Of a stretch of DNA of 64,000 nt, positions 23,881 through 34,020 are shown piece by piece. The first letter of the stretch is position 1. Each line of letters begins with the position of its first letter. Source of the DNA: Thamnaconus septentrionalis (taxonomy: Eukaryota; Chordata; Actinopteri; Tetraodontiformes; Monacanthidae); NCBI GenBank assembly GCA_009823395.1, contig CM020502.1, forward strand, positions 16,223,944 through 16,287,943, given 5' to 3'. The notes under the pieces were generated by a model, which saw only the letters and a list, made by a program, of their open reading frames with translations, was not told where the DNA came from and did not search any database. The translations under genes and the position numbers were made by a program.

Positions 23881-24796
23881 TTTTTCAACCCGAAAGATTA
23901 CTGTTTGAATACCTTGCAACCATTCATTCCACATACTATAGTGGCTTTGTTGTTGTTGTTTGAGATGGATAAAAGTCAGAATTGGCCTGGGTTTGATTGG
24001 TTTAAGATTATTTATCTTTTTGTAAGATTATTAGTTTTATATATTGTTTTTTTTTTTAAAACTTGTCTCAGCAGAATCTCAAGACAGTATTTTTGGGGAG
24101 AAAAGGGAAGTTTAGTTTTATTTTTCCAGTTTCATAAGTCAAGCCTGGATGACGTACTCATGCACGTCGTAGCCTTTTTTTTTTTTTTTCTTCCTTTCCT
24201 AAGCGTGTGGAGTAAGAGTGTCACGACATCCCTGTCTTTAGATGGCCATCGAGCTTGCGTGGTCATGCTGAATTATCTTAATGCCCTATGAGTCACCGCT
24301 GCGTTGCCCCCGCTGTGGAAAACGTACTTTCCAACCGAGACTCAGAGCCAATGTGAGATGACCGCACATTCCCATACTAGGAGACGACCCTGTCACAGCG
24401 CACAGCTGTGAGGCCCCTGATGGTGACGACCTGTTCATTCAGTCCTGTAGCGCCGGACGTTTCTGCAGTAAATACAGTTTAACTCTTGCAGACGTGTCCA
24501 TCGCAACCCCCTTCTGCATTTATTCTGTGCCTTGCCTTGTTCTGTTTGTGTCAGTCGGGCGCATAGTTGCTTGTGTAAGCATTAGAGTGATACAAATTTA
24601 TCAAATATGGAAGCTGAAACACTCTGAGTCACAGGTGCTATCTGAGGTGCCTCACCCTGTGTCGGAACTTTACCCAAGAACAACAAAACCTTTTGACAGC
24701 AGGACCCAGGGTCTAAATGTGTTTCTCGAGTTGTTCTTTTCACCCTCAACCAACTCTTGGGACTGAGTGCCTAATAGTACAATGGCATCAAAAACC

Positions 24797-25155
24797 TTTA
24801 TTTAGGAGAGGTAGGCACAGTCTTGACGCCAAGACCGGAGCACCTCAGGGCTGTGTCCTCAGCCTATTACTTTACCACCCTCTACCCAAACGACTGTGTC
24901 ATCCCCTCACCCATCACCGCGCACCACAAATTCTCCCATGACACTGTCATCCAAGACCACTCAATACCAGTAGGACCGTCGCATTTTCCGTACCTGAATG
25001 TTGACAAAACAAGAAGTGGTCATTTACACATCATACACGCACAGACCCTCCCCGCTGCCTTCAACCCCCCACCTCCATCGAGTAGACCAGCAAACCAGTA
25101 GAACAGGTGAACTGTTCCCCAGACTCATTGCAGACAATGAGCTCTCTCTCTTTCT

Positions 25156-25200
<45 letters not shown>

Positions 25201-25255
25201 GCTTCCCCCTCTCACGTCTGTACAAGAACATCGTTTAACCCATCCTGCTTCACCC
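24797..25255 (+). pseudogene. Degenerate non-LTR retrotransposon reverse-transcriptase fragment
   Basis: The translation at about 24826-24870 reads KTGAPQGCVLSLLLY, which matches the classic LINE reverse-transcriptase phrase TGAPQGCVLSPLLYxLYTNDC. The continuation TLYPNDCV, and further on HKFSHDTVIQD (an altered FADDT), lies in another frame, so a frameshift separates the two. The aspartates of the catalytic YADD-like box are replaced: SHDT stands where ADDT is expected. The sequence decays towards a CT microsatellite at 25142. It is an inactive relic of a fish L2/Rex-like element. Confidence 0.75.
25142..25200. repeat. CT-rich microsatellite
   Basis: An interrupted CT run of about 59 bases with a pure stretch at its end, lying inside the retrotransposon relic. 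Confidence 0.9.
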
Positions 25256-26910
25256 TGTTATGCAAACTCATCTGGATCACGCATGGCCTCCAAGACCATC
25301 CACTCCCCTATGCCAAACACAGACGCAATGCAAACGACTAACATCAGTGATAATGTAAGCTATATGTCAAAGACATCTGCTAAAACCTTTGTGATAGTTT
25401 GGGAAAAGAAAAAAAAAAAACAGTAATACCGGTTTCCTCATCTAAAGGGAGTGCAGTTCCCAAGACTGTTTTCCACCAGTTTGTACCAATGCAAAAGGCT
25501 GAGACATAATTGAAATGATCCAGCCTCAATATTGCACCTGTTTCCTGTTTAATACAGGAAACTGTTAAAGTGTTAAATTTATTATCTTTGATGCATTTTG
25601 TTTTCAGATAATATTTTGGCTTACTATAGAAATAAAATAACAATAAAATAACATCTCTGAACATACAACATATACCTGATATAATGTATTAACGTGGCTT
25701 GTGAATGCATATTTTCTAACCGATTATTGCAATTAATAAGGATTATTAATACAAATATACCTCTGTTTCGGTCATAAATAGTTCTCTGAGTGTCTTACAT
25801 AAAGTTACACTCTTTCTGTCATTGCCCAGCAATACATGAAGGATATTACAAACAAAATACAGGTTTTGACAGAATCCTCCAACCCCAAATAATTTTTCTT
25901 TTGAGACTGAGTGATGATCAGAACCACTGCAGACGTTACGTTTCATAGGAAGGAGTAGCTGCGAGCTCACCAGTTCCATAAACAGGATCAACATGGACAC
26001 TGTACCGACGATCTTAATTCAACTCTGCAATGTTGTTCACGACAACACTGACCACTCACTACGCTATATTCGTGGCCTGGCGTGGACCAGTGGGCTAAAT
26101 CTGAGCGGGGTTTAGCTGTTTATCTGAGCTCTTATGCACCCCCACTTTGATTCCTTTTTCTAAAGGATGCTGTTTTCAGGCCAGCGAGTGAATGAAATCC
26201 CAGCACAGGCGCTTCTGCGCAGCTAGAATAGCCTGCTTCCGTGCACTCCCTTCCTATGATAAACGTCCGTCCCTCTGGGAAAGATATATCAGCGTTAGAC
26301 AGCGCACGGAGGACCTTTTCCCTCTTTTATCTAGTTTATCTTTCACCTCCACCAGCTGTCCCTATTTTTCCAAAAATGGCACATCAATTACTCTGAGAAC
26401 AGACATTTTCACCCTGCGTGCTGATTACGAGGAGCGGTTGTTTTACTAGTCGGGGGATCTGTGTCTCTCACAAAAGCTCATTTGGCTCCCGTTGTTATTC
26501 AGACCCCCGTCTGCGCAGCCTTCCGAGCGCGCAAACATCCACCTGGCAACGTTTTGGCAACGTGCTCGCGCTCACTCGGCCTCGTTGCCTAAGACTTAGT
26601 TGTGAACTTAGTGCCGGGAGCACAGGGTCCAGTTTGCTATTCTTAGCGCTCTCGGAATGCTGACTCTCCGCCCTGTTATTTTGTTTGCTCTCTCTTCACT
26701 TCTATCATGTTGGGAAATTTTTTGCGCTCGGCCCCGTCCACTCACAGCCGGGAGAACAACCCTCTCCCCTCAAGGGCCTGTGACACACTGCTCAGCTGTT
26801 GTTGGAAAATGCAGAGTTACGATAAGGGGAGTGATAAACTGCTTTCTCGTTGTGGAGTGAAGAATGCACATGACAGATTTAGCCTCATTGAGACGCATGT
26901 CCTGGTTTTG
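25256..26910. other. Non-coding stretch, no gene recognised
   Basis: AT-rich up to about 26000, then mixed composition. Several open frames of 60-85 codons overlap at 26192-26916, but none has a recognisable domain or splice context. Confidence 0.45.
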
Positions 26911-26918
26911 TCTTAGAA

Positions 26919-27319
26919 CATTGGCGTCAAACTCTGACCGGCAGACCCAAATTTTTGCCCCCCGCAAATACATTATATTTGGCCTTGGTGAGGCTAAATA
27001 CACAGTCGGCTAGAGCTACTAGTCCCCCACTATTATACAGCACAGGTTAATACTTCAAATCGCAGAATGCTCTGCTGCTCAATCAGGACAGGACATTGAT
27101 TGAAGAATATTATTATTGTGACGTCATTGGTTTTATTGTTGCATGTTTTGATTTTATAGTATTAAGCTTTGCGTTGTTCCATATTCAGGTTGTTTGGCTC
27201 CATATTACAGGTTCACTGTTCTATCTAGAGGGAGATTTTTGTCCAGGTAATGTCAATGTTGGAACTGAGACTTTGTCCCGAGTTTTGGGGTATTTGAGTA
27301 TTTGAGTTTGACTGCCCTG
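26919..27319. mobile_element. hAT-type element, GTCAAACTC family, copy 2, with perfect target duplication
   Basis: The ends CATTGGCGTCAAACTC and GAGTTTGACTGCCCTG are inverted counterparts. The 8-bp direct repeat tcttagaa flanks the element exactly (26911-26918 and 27320-27327), the hAT signature. It has no transposase frame; the interior is shared with the copies at 10043 and 30666, including TCAGGACAGGA and TCCATAT...GTTCACTGTTCT. Confidence 0.88.
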
Positions 27320-27327
27320 TCTTAGAA

Positions 27328-29629
27328 TCTAGCAACAACATAGGGTGCTAGGAAATCAACTCGATGTGGAAATGCCTTGCAGGGACGGCCGTTATGAGGG
27401 CATCAACAAAAGTAAATAATCATGCACAGTGGCTGAAGACGCAGCTGAGCGGCGTGCACGAGCGGGCGGTTTTGAGTCGGTCACAGTTTGTGGGAAAGGG
27501 TGAGTAACACTCGTAAACACAGCACTTAGCCTTGCTCTGCTCCAATAGAGAACCGGTTATATAGGGCAGCCACTGAGTGCGAACGTGTGGAGGGACATGA
27601 ATGAAATGTTGACTCAGCTTCGCCCTCCGCTCAGCTGCTAAAAAGGTTGAAGCGCAAACGCCGCCGTGTTCTGCGGGAATATTCATCGAGCGCTCCATCT
27701 CTATCTCCAGCTCATTATTATTATTATTTTTTTTTTGTCATTAGCATTATTAAAAAATGTTGAATTAATTAGCTTTAATATTTAATATGGCATGAAAAAA
27801 TCATAAGCCCTTGAAACACTCAAAAGCCGGCAACAACTTTTTTTTCTTTTTTTTTTGGCGGTGGGGTGGGGGTGGGGGTGGGGATCGACCAAGGTTTCCG
27901 GGTAGAACAGGCTGTACGATTGAGCATATCCATCGTTTATTTAAAAACAGCTACAAGGGCTTTTTATTTTTATTTTTTTTAATTAGTCATGGAGCAGAGT
28001 TTAGCCCGGCGTGATCTCACGAGATGCCAAATGACTGTCATACCACATTTAAGATGATTTAACACATGACTGGGCTTCATTTAGCGCCACGTGCTAATAG
28101 GAATGTTTAGGCAGGCAGCGGCGTCGCGTCACGCCTATTGTTTGAGCGCAACTTTGCAGAAAAAAATGGAAATGAAAATGTGAATTTAGAAAATAAAAAA
28201 GTGTGATAAAGAAAAAGGCAGTTCATTGCTTTAAAAGAAAAAGCATCCCCATGGTGTAATCAATCGATCGAGCCTTGTTGTACATAGGCCACTGCAAGAT
28301 ACGCTCCATATTACATTACAGCTGTATTTTATTAACAACACAGAACCAAACTGCACACATATATGAACCTTGACATAATGCTCACAGAAAATGAAGCCAT
28401 CCTTCTGAACAACTCTCTATACAAGTCATTGGAGTTGAAGACCAACACTGAATGGTAAATGTGTTGGATTTGCTTTAAGAAAATAAAAAATAACTGCTCT
28501 TATGTTTTTTTTAATCATTCATATGGATTGAAAATCCAAAATAAATCTGTCCCAACACATTTTAATGGTTTAGCACAGCCAGGCGTGGCCGTGTCATCGT
28601 CCCTGAGATCGCATTGAAGGTTTTCTGATCTTGGTTTTTTTTTTGTCCACCTGAGGTCGAGTGCCTTTTTGGCTCACAGAATAGATGGTAATTAAATCAC
28701 TGAATGAAAATTTAAAAGAGCAATAAGCAAACAGTTTTGTGCATTGAAAAAAAGAAACACATTCCTGTCTCTAATACTAATGTGGAACAGCACAAGTCAC
28801 CATGTTGCACCGTATACTGGACACATCTATTGCATTGACATCACTTGTCCTGAAGAACCCCGAGTTTTGAAACTTAAACAAACCAAAAAATTGGTCCCAC
28901 CAATTCTGTTTAGACAAGATTTTACATGTCAACATTTCCACTGTTGGTAACTGAAATAACTAACTAACTAAATTTGAACGTTTTACGAATGTTTGTCTTT
29001 AAAAAACACAGATGCGGAAATGGAAGCGATCCTGTTCAAACCGGAGATGCATGCTTGCGCGACGCCAACTCCTTGTGTAACACTAGCGAGAAGCGGGTGG
29101 CAGGAATACTTTAGCATGTTGTCACGCTAACGTGTTAATCATCACTCACGACAAGCTGATCTGTCTGGTACGAGAGCCATTGATTTTGGGAAATTTCAAG
29201 CGTCGTGATCGTAGATGAAAAGCAGGAGCCTCTCAGCGGGATTGTGATTTCGAAGAGCGAGAAGAAGATTAGTTCCAAATTTAATTGCGTCTCATCTCGT
29301 GATTATTAAAGAAAACATTTCTCACAGTGAATTGGAGGGAGGTCGCTTGTCTGTTTGACTGTTCGTCTCACTATTCAAATTTATTCTCCTTGTCAGTCTT
29401 CTCGAGTGCAACTTGAAAGGTTAGTAGATGAAGAGCAAGAGATGAAATAATACCCCACAAATTATTTTCAGTTATTTTGATCCATTTTGTATGTCAATAC
29501 TTTGCTAATATGCCAGGTTTTCCACTTCCCCAATTACGCACATGCCTCTGTGGCACACAAATTTAACAAAGTTGTCATATGCACACATGTACAAGTGAAT
29601 CAGCACATATTTTACAAGTACCGGTATCG
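27328..29629. other. Non-coding stretch with a G4-prone tract and possible conserved elements
   Basis: It contains a T run followed by G-tracts with single-T loops (27862-27883). The plain sequence at about 28050-28160 and 29110-29340 has the even composition and homeodomain-type TAATT words often seen in vertebrate conserved non-coding elements. That is a guess without alignment. Confidence 0.35.
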
Positions 29630-29780
29630 TTGCATCCCTTGTTCTAAGGGTTGGAAAACCAAGTGACCTTTACTGTACTGTGAGTTGACACTTTTATCAT
29701 TGTATTGATGTGCAGAATGTCAAGCTTTTAGCGATTTAAATATCATAACTCAAGCCAAATTTTACACACTGGACCTTTAA
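29630..29780 (-). mobile_element. GGTCCAGTGTGTAAA-family miniature element, partial copy
   Basis: The right end reads TTTACACACTGGACCTTTAA, the inverted form of the family's left end. Shared internal words include GGAAAACCAAGTGAC, ACACTTTTATCATTGTATT and CAAGCTTTTA, also present in the copies near 35930, 49800 and 53060. Only one half of the element is recognised here. Confidence 0.65.
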
Positions 29781-30256
29781 TACAAGTCGCACCTTGACCC
29801 CGCCGACTTTGCTGAGGCGGGGAGAATAACAAACCACTCCCTGCTATTTTAATTAGCGACAAGTTCCTCTTCGGGGCTAATCATTGTTTTCTTTCTTCTT
29901 CTTCATCTTTTTTTCTCCCCTCGCAAAATCTCCTCAACTCGAAGGGAACGTCCCGACAGTTGGCTGCTGGTGTCAGATTGTTTTCCTTCTTCCCCTCTTC
30001 CTCCTCCTCCTCCTCCACCTCCTCCCCTCCCCCCAAAACAACACTGGCTGCCTGGAGTTCTTGGTAACCAGCGGAGTGATCACATGTCTCCCAGGCTTGA
30101 GTAAATCACACGGCGCCGCGGCAATAATACGGGCCGGACAAAAGGGGAAAACAGGCTGATAGCGGGGGGGGCGGCAGCAGTAGGGTGGCGCGGAGCACGT
30201 GTTAGAGGTTTGCCTCGTTCATGCCCATCCAGATGAGCCGGAGCACGTGGACCCTG

Positions 30257-30303
30257 GTGGCGGGGGAGGGGCAGGGGAGGAGAGGGAGGGGATGGGGGCG
30301 GTC
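30257..30303. repeat. Run of G-tracts in GC-rich DNA
   Basis: At least six runs of three to five G on the plus strand within 47 bases, in a CpG- and GC-rich stretch (about 30100-30360). It is G-quadruplex-prone by simple motif rules. Confidence 0.7.
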
Positions 30304-30455
30304 CGACCAGGAGGCCGGGGGGAGGCATGCGCCTCTGCAACAGGAGTGCAGTGACGGCGAGCCGGACACATGTGACAGCTTCCTTGCTTTTTGTTTTGTT
30401 TTTTTTTCCTTGTATAAATAACTTTACTCCGGTGAACAATTAGGCATGTCATGTG

Positions 30456-30489
30456 GAGGAAGAAGAAGGAGAAGAAGAAGAAGAAGAAG
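30456..30489. repeat. AAG trinucleotide repeat
   Basis: About ten GAA/AAG units with one interruption. Confidence 0.9.
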
Positions 30490-30665
30490 TCATCTGCAAA
30501 GGATGATTTCTGGCTGTGAACAAACCGGTTTTACTTTGTCACTCCTGTCATTCATTACAGCACTTTACCGCTGTCAGTTTCTCCATTATGTTGACTTTTA
30601 AAACAACAGCAACCAAAAAATAATACAGCTCCACCCTCCAGATAGGGACAGCGGAAGCATTGGAC

Positions 30666-31090
30666 CATAAGTGTCAAACTCTGGCCCGCAGGCCAAATTT
30701 GGCCCACAGTGTAATTATATTTGGCCCCGCGAAGCAAATACAAAATTACTGCGAGAGCTGCTGGCCGGCCTCTATTATACAGCACATGTACTCCTAATAC
30801 AACACATCCCAGAATGGTATTTTGGCCTGTCGGTCAGGACAGGATGATCTTTGAAGGATATTATGATGACTTCATTTGTTTATTATTTTATTTTTAATTT
30901 TGCATATGTGCAATATGAAGATATTCATTATTATTCATTCAGGGTTGAAGCAAACCTTGTAGGGTTCCATATAAAAAGGTTCACAGTTCTGTCTGGAGGA
31001 ATATTTTTTTCGCAAAATATCAATGTTGTCCTGTGACTTTTACAAGTTTTAAATTTTGGTCCCACTGTGTATTTGAGTTTGACACTCCTG
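30666..31090. mobile_element. hAT-type element, GTCAAACTC family, copy 3
   Basis: It begins CATAAGTGTCAAACTC and ends GAGTTTGACACTCCTG. The flanking 8-mers cattggac (30658-30665) and cattcgac (31091-31098) differ at one base and fit a hAT target duplication. The subterminal motif CTGGCCCGCAGGCCAAATTT is well kept. No transposase frame is present. Confidence 0.88.
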
Positions 31091-31098
31091 CATTCGAC

Positions 31099-32367
31099 TG
31101 TTTGCCGGTGCCAGGGCTGCTGTGGTTTAGCCTGAGGCGGCTAACAGTTGTCTCACCCTCGCAATTTAGAGTGCAGCGTGTCACCCTCTTTGCCCCCCAG
31201 CAAACCTAACTGAAAATGAGTCCTCTGGGGGGTTAGGGTTGGGGTTCTTGTGGGTTGTGCGCTTCAGTAGAAACACAAATAAAGTTGAGATTAAACCGTA
31301 AATCGTCTCTCTGGCATTCAGCACAACACGACGACACAAATTTAGCCCCGTGGCGGAGTAGTGGGTCGTGTTCTGTAGCTGTGGTTGGCCTGACCAGTGT
31401 TTTTTATTTTTATTTTTGAGAAACCTGGTCGAAGCCGTTTAGCGGAAGGACCTGAAACATCTGTCCTGAGCCATCGGATCAACGGCGGCGGTCTGAGAGA
31501 GCCCAGGTGCGCAAAGCCCCCCGAGACGCATCGGGGAGGCACCCGAGATCAGTTGGCTCGGACAAACACTGAGCAGGAGTGAGAAGGCCACGCGTGACTG
31601 CATTCTTTTGGCAGCTCCTATGCAAATGTGCCCTGAGCAAAGAGTGAAGGGGCTGCTTGTTACTAGCCAGTAAACAAGAAGCGACAAAAACAGCCGTGGA
31701 TTTTGCACTGCAGGCTGGCCAAAACAGCTTGTTTAAGGGACGCAGAGAATTCTTTCCAAATCCTGATTCAACTTAAACTACTTTCTTTTTTCTTTGCCTC
31801 CTAGCCTAGCCACCTAGCCTCCTAGCCACTGTGTTGATGGATTCTATTAGGTTTCAAAAATGGGAAAAGAATGACTGTTCTAAAGTGGCCATTATAGTAC
31901 ATGTATCCGACAGAGTAAAAACATAACCAGCCCATCATGTAAAACTTGTAAGTCCAAGGTAGCACAAAACAGTTTTTTATGTTGACTATCAGCATTAGGT
32001 TTGTTGGTTGGGACAAACTGTCAAAATGTGTGAAATTCAATTTTATTCTCCGCACTATCCATTTTAAAAATCCCAGTATTGGCCAACGCTTTCCATCTTT
32101 AGACACTACCCTATTGGGTTCATTGTGTTTGCAGGTAGAGTGACTGCCTCTTTTTCAACTTACATCCGCAAAAGTAAATGTAGCAAAACACATCCAGCAA
32201 CAATCTCTTAAGCCTAAACTGCTGCCATGATGCTGCAGATACAGATCTGAAATGGAGAAGCCGGCACAAAATCAACGCGTCTTCTTTGTTCCTGCCGGAA
32301 TCGTCCATATCCGTTCAAACATCCTGCTCTCATGGTTCTTGTCAGTTCGAAGGAAACACAAAACCTC
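31099..32367. other. Non-coding stretch, no gene recognised
   Basis: The sequence at about 31120-31220 may be an old repeat, and 31340-31600 is CpG-containing. A short tandem of CTAGCC units lies at 31801-31826. Nothing coding is supported. Confidence 0.45.
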
Positions 32368-32375
32368 CGCCACCA

Positions 32376-32857
32376 TTCAAAAGTTGTGACTCATTTCTGC
32401 ATTGAACTCCATTACAACCAGTTCTATGAAATAATCAATGAGAATGCTCTGAGAACATAACTAGCACACTGAAATCTGCCAAGATGTGCGGACTCAGTAT
32501 GGGAACATTTAGTGTTGAATGGAAGCAAATCTAACACACACAACTAAGTGTGATTGTAATACAAATCTATAGAATTTTCTTTTTTTTCCCAGCAATTTTA
32601 AAGCATTCAGCTTGCGTATTGATGGCCACATATTGCACACTTGATATTCATTCTCTGAAATCACATTCAATCAGACATTCAAGGCAACAACTGTCAAAGA
32701 CATCCTGTAATGTGTTCAGCGCATCCTGACTGATTTTCCTGCGCAAGTAATATTCCTACAGCATTCCAGTAGATTTTTTTTGCTGAAGCTGCTTATTATG
32801 GAGTTCAATGCAGAAAAGAGTCAGTGACGCCCAACTTTTGAAAGCTAGATAGCCAAA
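32376..32857. mobile_element. Long imperfect inverted-repeat (foldback-like) element
   Basis: The left arm from TTCAAAAGTTG through TTTCTGCATTGAACTCCAT (about 32376-32412) is complementary to ATGGAGTTCAATGCAGAAA through CAACTTTTGAA (about 32799-32842). Weaker complementarity continues inwards past AATGCTCTGAGAACATAACT to about 32500, giving arms over 100 bases long around a short centre. The 8-mer cgccacca flanks it on both sides (32368-32375 and 32858-32865). There is no open reading frame. It fits a non-autonomous DNA element, possibly hAT-like, that I cannot name. Confidence 0.6.
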
Positions 32858-33080
32858 CGCCACCAACAATCAGAGGCAGCGAGTCATCCTGTGGCTATCT
32901 GCTTCTCAAGAACTAATTATAGTTATGGTTCCGCTTGCACGTGATCAACGGCCTCCAGAGTCCTCGCGCAGCTTGTTCACGTCCTTGCTGACTTAAAAAA
33001 AATAATAATAATTAACTAAAATGCTTTGACCACGTACGTCACACCAAGGATGAGAGACAGTCGACAGTGGTGCCGACTTT

Positions 33081-33626
33081 AGCCGAGTTTCCGTGACCTC
33101 TAGAATTGCGCAAAACCTAAAGATCGCAATGAAAAACTAGTAATGGAAGCACCTAAAGTTGCAAAAACCTCTCAAATGTGGCTAAAAGGTTTTGTCGCGC
33201 TCATGAGGTGGTTTTTCAGACGTATGATACAGAAGAATATCGCAAAAGTGTCATGGAAACACTTTGCTCGCATTTACACGTCCGTGGACGTGGCGTTCGG
33301 GGTCACGTGACCAGTTCAATGACCAGTGAAAATGGCACATTATGTTTGGACGGAGGAGGAGACGGAATATTTTTTACAAGTCATCAAAGAGAAAAATATA
33401 ACAACCATTTTTGACAGCAAACAACATCGAAATGCAGATTTATACAAGGAGTTTTGTATCTCCATCCTCCTCAAAGTGGGGTCTCGCAGGACGAGACTTT
33501 ACGAGAATTACGGCCGTTGCGCTTCAACACCTTTCAATGGAAACACCCGCAAATCACAATTGTACTTTGTCGAAACTGTAGAAATGTCACTTTTATTTTG
33601 CAAAAAACTATAATGGAAATGCAGCT
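33081..33626 (+). mobile_element. Harbinger-like miniature element carrying a Myb/SANT-like fragment
   Basis: The left end AGCCGAGTTTCCGTG and right end ATAATGGAAATGCAGCT form imperfect inverted ends (consensus AGCTGCGTTTCCAT). The subterminal words TTGCGCAAAACCTAAAGATC and TTTTATTTTGCAAAAAACT are also mirrored. Inside, an ATG frame at 33326 encodes a Myb/SANT-like segment, listed separately. Related copies lie at 44608-45348, 47465-47609 and 63395-63726. Pairing of a Myb-like protein with a DNA transposon is typical of PIF/Harbinger, hence the assignment, which is inference. Confidence 0.7.
33326..33613 (+). pseudogene. Myb/SANT-like DNA-binding fragment inside the miniature element
   Basis: The first 43 of 95 codons read like a Harbinger-type Myb/SANT-like (trihelix-like) domain: a start MAHYVWTEEETEYFLQVIKE with the expected Trp followed by an acidic helix, then IFDSKQHRNADLYKEF, where the R-N pair before a helix is common in the family. 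The rest of the frame (after about 33455) is the element's own right half and shares wording with the copies lacking this segment. No transposase partner is nearby. It is probably a decayed remnant of the element's Myb-like gene. Confidence 0.55.
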
Positions 33627-33933
33627 TATGTAACCACTTTTTCCCCTGCGACAAGGGCTCAACACAAACAGGGTTCAGAATACCAGGCCAGATATTAAGA
33701 CGCGGGTGGGTTGAGTGAAGGTGAGAGATAATTCAACATCGCAAAACAGCCTTCGTTTGAAAATTCACTGCATGTTTTTTTTTTTTTTTTTTCCCCAGCG
33801 TTACATGCGCTGCCAGTGCACACCTGCTGGGTTTTGGTCTCCTTCTCTCTTATAATTTTTTTTCCCCATCCCGCTTCTCTACATACCGTCCCCCCCCCAC
33901 CACCCTACCAACCCGGTTTCCTGGCAATGTGGC

Positions 33934-33939
<6 letters not shown>

Positions 33940-34018
<79 letters not shown>
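33940..34018. repeat. Long GA microsatellite
   Basis: A perfect 79-base GA run, one of the longest pure dinucleotide runs in the window, followed by CpG-rich sequence at about 34020-34170. Confidence 0.97.

Positions 34019-34020
<2 letters not shown>

Noticed and set aside
23752..24291. 179-codon plus-strand frame with Cys/Ile/Tyr runs
   Set aside because: The N-terminal part is the translated CA/TATG microsatellite and the rest has T-run poly-Phe.
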